Source: Cypionkella sp. (GTDB lineage Bacteria > Pseudomonadota > Alphaproteobacteria > Rhodobacterales > Rhodobacteraceae). From it: DNA of 64,000 nucleotides. The stretch is from the NCBI GenBank assembly GCA_023255415.1, contig JALRIN010000012.1, forward strand, positions 3,900-67,899, read 5' to 3'. Positions 51,138-59,114 of this stretch are shown here, in pieces (position 1 is the first letter of the stretch; each line of letters starts with the position of its first letter). The notes below the pieces were generated by a model. It did not search any database and had not been told where the DNA came from. It saw nothing but the letters and a program-made list of their open reading frames with translations. The position numbers and the translations under genes were made by a program.

Positions 51138-51527
51138 ATGGCAAGCCCGGCGCAAAAGCCAAAGGTTCTGGTGATCGAGGACGAAGACAATATCGCCCTT
51201 GCGCTGGATTTTTTGATGACGCGCGAAGGCTATGCGCCCGACCGGATCGCCAATGGCGGCGAGGCGATGGCGCGCATCCGCGAAACCCACCCCGATCTGG
51301 TTTTGCTGGATGTGATGTTGCCCGAGATTTCGGGCTATGAAATCTGCCAAAGCATGCGGATGGACCCCAGCCTGTCGGATGTGAAAATCCTGATGATGAC
51401 GGCGCGGGGCTCGGCGATTGAACGGCGCAAGGGCATTGCCTTGGGGGCGGATGGCTTTATCGCCAAACCCTTCGAGCTGAAAGAGCTGCGCGACGAGGTG
51501 CGCCGTCTGCTGGGCCAAGGCAGCTAG
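51138..51527 (+). CDS. Single-domain response regulator (REC only)
   Basis: 129 aa from the ATG at 51138 (MASPAQKPKVLVIEDEDNIA). A receiver domain with no output domain: acidic pocket EDED (about 14-17), phospho-acceptor Asp in LLDVMLPE (about residue 58), conserved Thr in MMTARG (about 87), Lys in AKPFELKEL (about 109). No DNA-binding domain, so it acts through protein partners. It directly precedes the sensor-exonuclease gene (1-nt gap), which makes that gene its likely partner. Confidence 0.92.
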   Translation: MASPAQKPKVLVIEDEDNIALALDFLMTREGYAPDRIANGGEAMARIRETHPDLVLLDVMLPEISGYEICQSMRMDPSLSDVKILMMTARGSAIERRKGIALGADGFIAKPFELKELRDEVRRLLGQGS

Positions 51528-53600
51528 ATGCGGGTCAGGCTCCAGCTTTTCCTGATCTTTGTCGGGCTGGCGCTGGCGGCGCTGGCAGCGCTTTTGGCGG
51601 GGTTGTGGCTGGGCTATCATCATCTGGCGTGGGCGGGGGCAACGCTGGCCGCTGTGGTGCGCAGCGGTGTGATGGCGGGTTTTGTGCAGGCGGGGGTGGT
51701 TTCCGGCTTTGCGCTGCTGGGGCTGATGGCGGGGGTTTGGCTGCTGCTGGATATGCGCATTGCCAAGCCGATTGACCAAGTGGCGGGCGATCTGCGCGCC
51801 CGCGTGCATGGCGATGTAACCGCCGCCTTGCCGGCGCGCCAAGCCCTGCATCTGGGTGATCTTGGCCCTGCGGCGCGGGCGGCAAGCGACAGTCTTGCGC
51901 AGACCAGATCGGCCTTGGCCGAGGCGGTGGCGCGTGAAACCGCGCGGCTTTCGGGGGAAAACGCGCGGCTTGGGGCGCTGTTGGCCGATGTGCCGGCGGG
52001 GGTTTTGCTGTGTTCGGCCGATCATCACATCGTGTTTTACAACGGCTTGGGGGTTGGGCTGTTGCAGGCAACGGGTGCGGCCGGGCTTGGGCGCAGCCTG
52101 TTTGACTATCTGCACGCGGGGCCGTTGCAGCTTGCTTATGGCCGCCTGAGTGCTACGGGCGACGCCGATGCGGCCTCGGATCTTTTGTGCAGCACGCGGG
52201 CGGGCGCGCGGGTGCTGGCGGCACGAATGCGGCTGTTGCAGCCCGTGGCGGGGGCGGCTGCGGGCTATGTCTTGACGCTGCAAGATGTCACCGCCGATCT
52301 GAACGCCGCTGCCCGCCGCGAGGCTTTGGTGGTCGAGATGTTTGACCGCTTTGGCCGCCCTGCCGCCAATCTTGCCACCCTGATCGAAGCGCTGCCCAAG
52401 CCCGCCTTGCCGCCTGATTTGCACGATGCACTGCAGGCCGAGGTGGCACGGCTGGGCCAAGCGGTGACCGAGCTTTCGCAGCGTCATGACCAAAGCCGCG
52501 GTGAGGATTGGCCGCTGATGCTGACGCGGGCTTCGGATCTTTTGGACGGGGTTGCGGCGCAGCTGGCCGGCAGTGGCGTTTTGCTGACCCAGAAAGCCGC
52601 GCCCTTGCTGTTGCATTGCAACGGCTTTGAGGTGATTGGCCTGCTGACGCTTTTGGCGCGCAATCTGCCGGTGCGCCGGTTTCATATCAGCCTGGAGGAA
52701 GACGGCTCTGACGCGCTGCTGCGGCTGTCTTGGCAGGGCGAGGTGGTGGCGCTGGCGGATCTGGAGGCTTGGCTGGCCCAGCCGATCGACCCTGCCATGC
52801 CCGAAATCAGCGGCCGCGCGGTCTTGGCCGCTCATGCCACCGATATCTGGCCCGAAACCTCGGCCGAGGCTGCGGCGCTTTGTTTGCCTTTGCGGGTGGC
52901 GCGGCGTGAAACAACGCGGCCTGATCCGGTGCTGCGCGATGTGGTTTATGACTTTGATCTGCTGTCCAGCGCGCGCAATGCCTCGGTTGCCGAGGCGCGG
53001 CTGGATGCGCTGACCTATGTGGTGTTTGACAGCGAAACCACCGGACTTTTGCCCGATCAGGGCGACGAGGTGGTGCAGATTGCCGCCGTGCGCATCGTCA
53101 ACGGCCGCAGGCTGAAGACCGAAGTGTTTGACATGCTGGTCAATCCGCAGCGCAAAATTCCCGCTGCATCGACCAAGGTGCATGGCATCACCGACGCGAT
53201 GGTCGCCGATGCCCCGCCGATGGCCGAGGTGGCGCGCCGCTTGCATGACTTTGCCGCAGGCGCGGTGCTGATCGCGCATAATGCGCCCTTTGACATGCAG
53301 TTTCTGCGCCGGATCGAGGCCCAGATTGGCCTGCGCTTTGACAATCCGATCCTGGATACCGTGCTGTTGTCGGCGGTGATCTGGGGCCAGCACGAGACCC
53401 ACACGCTGGATGCGCTGACCCATCGGCTGGGTATCACCATTCCCGAAGAGGCCCGCCACACCGCGCTGGGCGATGCAATCGCCACGGCGGATGCGTTTTT
53501 AAAACTATTGCCGATGCTGCAAGGCCGCGGCCTGACCCGTTTTGACGAGGTGCTGACCCAAGTGCGCCAGCACGGGCGGCTGTTGAAAGATTTGAACTGA
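51528..53600 (+). CDS. Membrane sensor fused to DEDDh 3'-5' exonuclease
   Basis: 690 aa, starting 1 nt after the response regulator. N-terminal: two transmembrane segments (about 8-30 and 53-75), HAMP-like segment (about 77-130), long coiled coil, PAS-like domain (GENARLGALLADVPAGVLLCSADHHIVFYN, about 143-172). Next a region with histidine-kinase layout but no phospho-accepting His (EMFDRFGRPAANLATLIEAL) and a degraded ATP-binding lobe (FEVIGLLTLLARNL). C-terminal (about 490-680): DNA polymerase III epsilon-type exonuclease with all DEDDh residues: FDSETTG, IAHNAPFDMQFL, HTALGDAIATA. A membrane-tethered exonuclease controlled by a kinase-like module is unusual; the target is unknown. Related fusions near acetate-symporter genes are known in other proteobacteria. 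Confidence 0.85.
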   Translation: MRVRLQLFLIFVGLALAALAALLAGLWLGYHHLAWAGATLAAVVRSGVMAGFVQAGVVSGFALLGLMAGVWLLLDMRIAKPIDQVAGDLRARVHGDVTAALPARQALHLGDLGPAARAASDSLAQTRSALAEAVARETARLSGENARLGALLADVPAGVLLCSADHHIVFYNGLGVGLLQATGAAGLGRSLFDYLHAGPLQLAYGRLSATGDADAASDLLCSTRAGARVLAARMRLLQPVAGAAAGYVLTLQDVTADLNAAARREALVVEMFDRFGRPAANLATLIEALPKPALPPDLHDALQAEVARLGQAVTELSQRHDQSRGEDWPLMLTRASDLLDGVAAQLAGSGVLLTQKAAPLLLHCNGFEVIGLLTLLARNLPVRRFHISLEEDGSDALLRLSWQGEVVALADLEAWLAQPIDPAMPEISGRAVLAAHATDIWPETSAEAAALCLPLRVARRETTRPDPVLRDVVYDFDLLSSARNASVAEARLDALTYVVFDSETTGLLPDQGDEVVQIAAVRIVNGRRLKTEVFDMLVNPQRKIPAASTKVHGITDAMVADAPPMAEVARRLHDFAAGAVLIAHNAPFDMQFLRRIEAQIGLRFDNPILDTVLLSAVIWGQHETHTLDALTHRLGITIPEEARHTALGDAIATADAFLKLLPMLQGRGLTRFDEVLTQVRQHGRLLKDLN

Positions 53601-53627
53601 AGACCCCTGCGATAACAAAGGTATGCT

Positions 53628-54311
53628 ATGCCCGATCTTGTGATCTCCGCCCCACGCGCGCCGCACATCCCCACCCGTGACGGCAGGGCGTTTCCGCTGC
53701 GCAGGGTCTATTGCATTGGCCGCAACTTTGCCGCCCATGCGGTGGAAATGGGCCATGACCCCGACCGCGAGCCGCCGTTCTTTTTCCAAAAGAACCCCGA
53801 TAATCTGGATGCCTCGGGCCAGTTTCCCTATCCCGCGCAAAGCCGCGATGTGCATCACGAGGTCGAGCTGCTGATCGCGCTGAAATCTGGCGGGCGCAAC
53901 ATCGACCCGGCAAAGGCGCTGGATCACGTTTGGGGCTATGGCATCGCCTTGGACATGACGCGGCGCGATTTGCAGGGCGAGGCGAAAAAGCTGGGCAGGC
54001 CCTGGGAAATTGGCAAGGCCTTTGAAGGCTCTGGCCCGGTTGGCCCGCTGTGGCCTGTGGCCGAGGTCGGGCATCTGACTGCAGGTCAGATCGCATTGCG
54101 GGTCAATGGCGCGTTGCGCCAAGACGGCGATTTGAACCAGATGATCTGGAAGGTGCCGGAAATCATCGCCTATCTGTCGCGCTATTTCGAATTGCAGGCG
54201 GGTGATGTGATTATGGCGGGCACCCCTGCGGGGGTGGCGGCCGTGGCCATTGGCGATGTGATGGAGGCCAGCATTGCAGGCCTTGGCAGGCTGGTGGTGA
54301 CAGTGGTTTAG
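53628..54311 (+). CDS. Fumarylacetoacetate hydrolase (FAH) family protein
   Basis: 227 aa. RRVYCIGRNFAAHAVEMGHDPDREPPFFFQKNPDNL, then VHHEVELLIALKSGG (metal-binding Glu pair), YGIALDMTRRDLQ, GKAFEGSGPVGPLWP and AGDVIMAGTPAGVAAVAIGD, the C-terminal family signature. FAH-family enzymes cleave or hydrate beta-diketo acids or decarboxylate oxaloacetate (FAHD1 type). The short length and NFAAHAVEMG version match the FAHD1-like acylpyruvase/oxaloacetate decarboxylase group. Co-directional with, and 27 nt after, the exonuclease gene. Confidence 0.9.
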   Translation: MPDLVISAPRAPHIPTRDGRAFPLRRVYCIGRNFAAHAVEMGHDPDREPPFFFQKNPDNLDASGQFPYPAQSRDVHHEVELLIALKSGGRNIDPAKALDHVWGYGIALDMTRRDLQGEAKKLGRPWEIGKAFEGSGPVGPLWPVAEVGHLTAGQIALRVNGALRQDGDLNQMIWKVPEIIAYLSRYFELQAGDVIMAGTPAGVAAVAIGDVMEASIAGLGRLVVTVV

Positions 54312-54450
54312 GCCATTTTGCGCGCCAGACCTTTCGTCTGTGCCGCTTCTTGGGTAAACTTTGCAGCAAAGAGTTGCCGCCGCTGCTGGCAGCTGACCGA
54401 TGGCCCGGCTTGGGGCCGATTTTTCTAACCAAACAAGAACAGGTTCCGAT

Positions 54451-56673
54451 ATGACCAACCGCCCAACGCCCGACATCATTTACACCACGGTCGACGAAGC
54501 GCCGCAGCTTGCGGCGGCCTCTTTGTTGCCGATTATCCAGTCCTTTGCGGCGGCGGCGGGCGTCAGTGTCGGCACCCGCGATATCTCGCTTGCCGGTCGG
54601 ATCATTGCGGCCTTCCCCGAGGGGCTTTCCCCCGAACAACGCCAGCCCGATGATCTGGCCGATCTGGGCGCTTTGGTGACAAAGCCCAGTGCCAATGTAA
54701 TCAAGCTGCCAAATATTTCGGCCTCAGTGCCGCAGCTGGTGGCGGCGGTCAAGGAATTGCAAGCGCAGGGCTATGCGCTGCCCGACTACCCCGAAGATCC
54801 GCAAACCGAGGCCGAAAAAGAGGCGCGCCGCCGCTATGATGCGCTGAAAGGCTCGGCGGTTAATCCGGTGCTTCGCGAAGGCAACTCTGACCGCCGCGCC
54901 GCGATTGCGGTGAAAAACTATGCGATGGCGCATCCGCATTCGATGGGCAGCTGGGCGGCAGACAGCAAGACCCATGTGTCGACGATGGCGGCGGATGATT
55001 TCTTTGCCAATGAAACCTCGGCCACGCTGACGGCTGCGCAGGCAGGGCCGGTGCGCATTGAACTTTTGGGTGAAGATGGCGCGGTCACTGTGCTGAAAGA
55101 TGGGGTGAAATTCCCTGAAGGTGCGGTCGTGGATGCAACCTTTATGTCGGCGCGCGCGCTGCGGGCGTTTTTGGATCAGCAGATTGCCGCCACCCAAGCC
55201 CAGGGCGTGCTGTTCTCGTTGCACCTGAAGGCCACGATGATGAAGGTCTCGGACCCGATCTTGTTTGGCCATGCGGTGCGCGCTTATCTGGCACCGGTGT
55301 TTGACAGCTATGGCGCGGTGTTTGACGCGGCTGGCATCAGCGCAAATGCAGGGCTTGGCGCGATGCTGGAGCGGATTGCCGAACTGCCGCAAGCCAGCGA
55401 GATTTTGGCGGCGATTGACGCCACGCTTGCCAGCCGCCCGCCGCTTTATATGGTGAATTCCGATAAGGGCATCACCAACCTGCATGTGCCGTCCGATGTG
55501 ATCATTGATGCCTCGATGCCCGCACTGATCCGTGCAGGCGGCAAGGGCTGGGGCCCGGATGGCCGCGCAGCCGATACCAATTGCGTCATTCCTGACAGCT
55601 CTTACGCCGTGGTTTATGACGAGACGATCCGCTATTTCAAAGAAACCGGCGCGCTGGATCCGGCCACGGCTGGAACGGTGCAAAACGTCGGGTTGATGGC
55701 GCAAAAGGCCGAAGAATACGGCAGCCACCCCACCACCTTTGAAGTGCCGCATGCCGGCACCGTGCGGATGGTTTTGGCCAATGGCGAGGTGCTGCACAGC
55801 CATAAGGTCGAGGCAGGCGACATCTGGCGCTCGGCCTCGGCGCGCAAAGCGCCGATCGAAGATTGGGTGCATCTGGCGATTGCCCGGCAAAAAGCGGAAA
55901 ACTGTCAGGCGATTTTCTGGCTGGATGCGGCGCGCGCGCATGACGCGGAACTGATCGCCTATGTCAAACCGCTGCTGGCGGCGGCGGGTGTGGCCGATAA
56001 GTTCCAGATCCTTGCCCCGCGTGAGGCGACCCGGCTGTCGCTGGAAACCATTCGCCGGGGGGAAACCTCGATTGCGGTCACCGGCAACGTGCTGCGCGAT
56101 TATCTGACCGATCTGTTCCCGATCCTAGAACTGGGCACCTCGGCCAAGATGCTGTCGATTGTCAAATTGATGCAGGGTGGCGGCATGTTTGAAACCGGGG
56201 CAGGCGGCTCTGCGCCCAAGCATGTGCAGCAATTGCTGCAGGAAAACCACCTGCGCTGGGACAGTCTGGGCGAGTTCTGCGCGCTGGGCGAAAGCCTGAA
56301 GTTTCAGGCAGAGCTTTCGGGCAATGCCAAGGCGCTGATCTTGGGCAAAGCGGTGGATGCGGCCACCCAAGCGATCTTGGACCATGATCATTCGCCCAAA
56401 GCCAAGGTCGGCCAGACAGACAATCGCACCAGCCATTTCTACTTTGCCTGGGCTTGGGCTGCGGCGATGGCGGCGCAGACCGAAGATGCCGGCCTTGCCG
56501 CGCATTTCGCCCCTATTGCTGCGGCCTTGGCGCAGAACGAGGCGAAGATTCTGGCCGAGTTGACGGCAAACGAAGGCAAGCCTGTCGATCTGGGCGGCTA
56601 TTATCACGCCGACCCCGCCAAGACCGCCGCGGTGATGCGGCCTTCGCAAACCTTTGTCGGCATCATCGGCTAG
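54451..56673 (+). CDS. icd: NADP-dependent isocitrate dehydrogenase, monomeric type
   Basis: Oxidative decarboxylation of isocitrate in the TCA cycle. 740 aa, the length of monomeric IDH (about 740), unlike the 400-aa dimeric type. ATG at 54451 begins MTNRPTPDIIYTTVDEAP, as in family members. Strong blocks: IKLPNISASVPQLVAAVKELQAQGYALPDYPE, LREGNSDRRAAIAVKNYAMAHPHSMGSW (isocitrate-binding Ser/Asn region), LGTSAKMLSIVKLMQGGGMFETGAGGSAPKHVQQLLQENHLRWDSLGEF. Single gene ending in a strong terminator. Acetate cluster nearby gives metabolic coherence at the isocitrate branch point. Confidence 0.96.
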   Translation: MTNRPTPDIIYTTVDEAPQLAAASLLPIIQSFAAAAGVSVGTRDISLAGRIIAAFPEGLSPEQRQPDDLADLGALVTKPSANVIKLPNISASVPQLVAAVKELQAQGYALPDYPEDPQTEAEKEARRRYDALKGSAVNPVLREGNSDRRAAIAVKNYAMAHPHSMGSWAADSKTHVSTMAADDFFANETSATLTAAQAGPVRIELLGEDGAVTVLKDGVKFPEGAVVDATFMSARALRAFLDQQIAATQAQGVLFSLHLKATMMKVSDPILFGHAVRAYLAPVFDSYGAVFDAAGISANAGLGAMLERIAELPQASEILAAIDATLASRPPLYMVNSDKGITNLHVPSDVIIDASMPALIRAGGKGWGPDGRAADTNCVIPDSSYAVVYDETIRYFKETGALDPATAGTVQNVGLMAQKAEEYGSHPTTFEVPHAGTVRMVLANGEVLHSHKVEAGDIWRSASARKAPIEDWVHLAIARQKAENCQAIFWLDAARAHDAELIAYVKPLLAAAGVADKFQILAPREATRLSLETIRRGETSIAVTGNVLRDYLTDLFPILELGTSAKMLSIVKLMQGGGMFETGAGGSAPKHVQQLLQENHLRWDSLGEFCALGESLKFQAELSGNAKALILGKAVDAATQAILDHDHSPKAKVGQTDNRTSHFYFAWAWAAAMAAQTEDAGLAAHFAPIAAALAQNEAKILAELTANEGKPVDLGGYYHADPAKTAAVMRPSQTFVGIIG

Positions 56674-56694
56674 GCGTCGACAAGACATGACAGC

Positions 56695-56728
56695 AAAGCC
56701 AACCGCTGATTTGGCGGTTGGCTTTTTC
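56695..56728 (+). terminator. Intrinsic terminator of icd
   Basis: 12-bp arms AAAGCCAACCGC and GCGGTTGGCTTT around a 7-nt loop, followed by TTCGTTTTC on the plus strand. 22 nt after the icd stop. Confidence 0.92.
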
Positions 56729-56780
56729 GTTTTCTGCGGGCTTAGACCGGATAGCGCACTATCGCCGCCACGGCCGCCTG

Positions 56781-57266
56781 TTAATGCTCGGCCTCTCCGG
56801 CATGGTCGGTTGTAAAGAAAAAGTCGGGGGCAAGTTCGCGTTCGTGCAGGTCTTCGGGGATCACCGCCGGGCCTGCGGCAAACACCGCCGAGCCGAAGTG
56901 GTGTTGCAATTTGCACAGCCGTTCCATGCGCGCGCCGGTCAGTTCGCCGTAGAAATTTCGGTAGTTTTCTGTTTGCAGCAATTCGGTAATTTTGTCTCGG
57001 TGGCATTGCACCGAATGCACATGCGCGGCGCGGATTTCGGGATCGGCCAACAGCCTGTCATATTCTGCCTGCAGCGCCGGGATCATGCGCTGGATCGAGG
57101 TGTCTTGTTGCGAATTATGGTTCATCCTGAACCAATAGTTCAGCCCTTGATCCCGGTCGACATGGTTCACCCGCCCGCGATCCCGTTTGACCAGAAAGCT
57201 TTCAGCAGAGCGCACGGCATAATGGTTTAAGCTGACCCAATCATACCCCGAGTGACCAATGCGATG
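56781..57266 (-). pseudogene. C-terminal remnant of a family 2 glycosyltransferase
   Basis: On the minus strand a frame runs from codon CAT just after a TAA (57267-57269) to the stop at 56781. It reads GHSGYDWVSLNHYAVRSAES and continues through FLVKRDRGRVNHVDRDQGL and YWFRMNHNSQQDTSIQRMIP. NHYAVRSAESFLVKRDRG...NHVDRDQGLNYWFRMN is the C-terminal part of Rhodobacteraceae glycosyltransferase family 2 proteins as I recognise them. The N-terminal catalytic domain (GT-A fold with DxD) is missing, replaced by AT-rich DNA leading into the resolvase gene. A GTG at 57215 or an internal ATG could start a 125-145 aa peptide, but it would not be a functional transferase. The break about 57257-57266 marks the left edge of the mobile patch. 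Confidence 0.65.
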
Positions 57267-57288
57267 TTACTAATAAAGCTATGGAAAG

Positions 57289-57359
57289 TTGGTAACAATA
57301 AGGTCGAATCATTGATATGTTACCGCCTTGATGCTATCTCTAAAGGTATAAGTTACCAA
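57289..57359. repeat. Inverted and repeated GTTACC motifs upstream of the resolvase gene
   Basis: TTGGTAAC (57289-57296) and GTTACCAA (57352-57359) form an inverted repeat; further copies of GTTAC are at 57266-57270 and 57319-57324 (TGTTACC). Serine resolvases bind several subsites with such symmetric ends next to their own gene, so this may be a res-type site and promoter operator. Confidence 0.5.
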
Positions 57360-57370
57360 TGGAGGCTTAG

Positions 57371-57913
57371 ATGGCAGTTGTAGGGTATCGTCGTGTCTCA
57401 ACAGTCGATCAATCTCTAGATCGTCAGGACTTGGGCGCGGTTGAGAAAGTATTCGAGGAAAAGCTGTCAGGTGCATCAGCCTCTGATCGTCCAGCTCTGC
57501 AAGAGATGATTGAATGGGTCAGGGAAGGCGACAGCGTTATCGTCTTCAGCATCGACCGCCTTGCTCGGAACCTTCAAGACCTCTTGTCCATTGTTAGCCA
57601 GTTAAATGGCAAAGGCGTAAGTATACGCTTCATCAAAGACAACCTGACATTCCCACCTGAAGGCACTGATGGGGCATCCAAGCTGTATCTTTCAATCCTT
57701 GGGGCTGTCGCTGAGTTTGAACGATCAATCATCAAGCAAAGGCAACGCGAGGGGATCGAGAAGGCTAAAGCGAAAGGCGTATACAAGGGCCGCAAGCCCA
57801 CAGTCGATAAGGACCGCATCTTTGCCCTCCGCGACGCAGGACTTTCGACCTACAAGATTGCTGAAGAAATGGGCATCAGCCGTATGACTGTCCACAGGAC
57901 GCTGAATGGCTAG
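57371..57913 (+). CDS. Serine site-specific recombinase (resolvase/invertase type)
   Basis: 180 aa, typical small serine recombinase. Catalytic Ser in VVGYRRVSTVDQSLDRQDLG (Ser10 area), SIDRLARNLQDLL (second conserved Arg block), then SILGAVAEFERSIIKQRQREGIEKAKAKGVYKGRKPT, the E-helix and hinge, and a C-terminal Hin-type helix-turn-helix (LRDAGLSTYKIAEEMGISRM...). ATG at 57371 with GGAGG upstream. AT-richer than flanking genes. No transposase is adjacent, so it is either the remnant of a Tn3-type transposon or the recombinase of a plasmid/island resolution system. Confidence 0.93.
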   Translation: MAVVGYRRVSTVDQSLDRQDLGAVEKVFEEKLSGASASDRPALQEMIEWVREGDSVIVFSIDRLARNLQDLLSIVSQLNGKGVSIRFIKDNLTFPPEGTDGASKLYLSILGAVAEFERSIIKQRQREGIEKAKAKGVYKGRKPTVDKDRIFALRDAGLSTYKIAEEMGISRMTVHRTLNG

Positions 57914-57969
57914 TGACGCGAGGCAACTGGGTGTGATGATCTGGACGCCTATCTTCCTGCTGGCCCAGC

Positions 57970-58036
57970 GCCTTTGGGGCCCCCAGATTCATGAGCGGAG
58001 GAATTTGCCTCAGGTGGTTACCCCCTACAAATCCAA
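57970..58036. repeat. Imperfect direct repeat, copy A
   Basis: 67 bp aligning without gaps to 59906-59972 in the same orientation at about 73% identity by eye (49 of 67); the best part is GCCTCAGGTGGTT and the end ATCCAA. On the minus strand both copies encode a similar peptide (NHLRQ...MNL), so this is probably the eroded end of a gene rather than a simple site. Confidence 0.6.
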
Positions 58037-58184
58037 GATAAGAAAAAGGTTAGCTGGTGATGTAAGCCCCGTGTCAACGGCAGAGTAAAAGTGAGCCAAA
58101 TTCTGCCAAAAACATTAGCGCAGTTAAGCCTCTGATGAATATATTTTTTACGAGTTATATTCGTCAGAACTAAGCCGTTAACAC

Positions 58185-58222
58185 TAGCCCCGACCGTATG
58201 CATATGTGATGGATCGGGGCTA
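58185..58222. terminator. Hairpin near the end of the tandem-repeat gene
   Basis: TAGCCCCGA (58185-58193) pairs with TCGGGGCTA (58214-58222) across a 20-nt loop that itself starts and ends CC...GG. T-rich sequence follows on the plus strand (TTTTATTT), so it could terminate the resolvase transcript; on the minus strand no T run follows. Confidence 0.5.
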
Positions 58223-58233
58223 TTTTATTTCAT

Positions 58234-58905
58234 TCAGTCGTCATCGCCGTGGTCATCACTGCCGTGGCTGTCGCTGCTGTGGCTTTCATTGCTATCGTTG
58301 CTGTGGCTTTCCGTTCCGCCGCTGCTGTGGCTTTCATTGCTATCGTTGCTGTGGCTTTCCGTTCCGCCGCTGCTGTAGCTTTCAGTGCTCCCGTTGCTGT
58401 AGCTTTCCGTTCCGCCGCTGCTGTAGCTTTCAGTGCTCCCGTTGCTGTAGCTTTCAATGCCGCCGCTGCTGTAGCTTTCATTGCTATCGCTGTCGTAGGA
58501 ATTATTGCCAGCTAGATCGATATGATTTGAAGTTTCAACGTGCCCCAAACCATCATTCGAGAGGCCAGTGGATGCGTCAGATGTCCCACCATTGGTCGAA
58601 TAGCTATCGGACTGCTCATAATAGATTGCGGCAATGTTGCTTGCAGCTGAATTGAAATCTGATGCAGATCCTTGAAAAACTTGTTCTGCTACGCTGGCAC
58701 CAGATTGGTTGTCCAATACAACTACCATCTTTGTTCCATTTGGCGCATAAGCCTCGATTTGAGATTTTACCGTCCCGCGTGCAACCTCAAAGTGGGTGTA
58801 CCCTTGCGCATAAAGGTCTTGAACTTTGGTATCGACGACATCAGCCATCGCCAAAGTAGCGCTAAGCGAAGAAAGTACCGTGAGTGCGAGAAGTTGATTT
58901 TTCAT
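58234..58905 (-). CDS. Secreted protein with Ser/Asn/His-rich tandem repeats
   Basis: 223 aa from the ATG at 58903-58905 (a longer frame to 58923 adds MEKRRH). Signal peptide MKNQLLALTVLSSLSATLAMA. Residues about 22-75 (VQDLYAQGYTHFEVARGTVKSQIEAYAPNGTKMVVVLDNQSG) resemble the PepSY-like modules of small Rhodobacteraceae proteins. C-terminal about 120-223: tandem 8-residue units alternating SYSNGSTE and SYSSGGTE (48-bp period in DNA, about 58265-58480), then acidic DSHGSDDHGDDD that could bind metal ions. No membrane anchor. Adhesin, matrix or metal-binding roles are possible; no function is established. Confidence 0.75.
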   Translation of the reverse strand: MKNQLLALTVLSSLSATLAMADVVDTKVQDLYAQGYTHFEVARGTVKSQIEAYAPNGTKMVVVLDNQSGASVAEQVFQGSASDFNSAASNIAAIYYEQSDSYSTNGGTSDASTGLSNDGLGHVETSNHIDLAGNNSYDSDSNESYSSGGIESYSNGSTESYSSGGTESYSNGSTESYSSGGTESHSNDSNESHSSGGTESHSNDSNESHSSDSHGSDDHGDDD

Positions 58906-59114
58906 ATGGCGTCTCTTTTCCAATTTAGGATCGATGTCATGTGTGATGATCGATTCGTGACTACCTGTCGAAGCTAATCATTTTTTTGTAGCCCTGATAT
59001 AAACGGAGGCTTACAGGTGTCGAAACAAGGCGCGTATAACCAAGGTTTATATACATTTCATAGGCAAAATGCCTTTTGTTTTCACCAGAGAACCCACTTG
59101 ATGGCGAGGGCACC

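Larger units (their letters stand above)
57914..58233. other. Gene-free stretch after the resolvase gene
   Basis: 320 bp with no credible gene. It holds copy A of the imperfect repeat (57970-58036) and a hairpin (58185-58222). On the minus strand copy A reads LGFVGGNHLRQIPPLMNLGA, part of a degenerate coding sequence; nothing else is recognised. Confidence 0.5.

Noticed and set aside
50904..53459. 850-codon antisense frame opposite the sensor-exonuclease and part of the neighbours
   Set aside because: The plus strand carries intact, well-recognised domains; the antisense translation has Arg/Gln/His-rich low-complexity character.
58265..58480. CRISPR-like array
   Set aside because: Tandem units are contiguous and inside a coding frame, without unique spacers.
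58249..58515. Plus-strand Ala/Val frame over the tandem repeats
   Set aside because: Repetitive DNA is open in several frames; the minus-strand version has a signal peptide and coherent repeat units.
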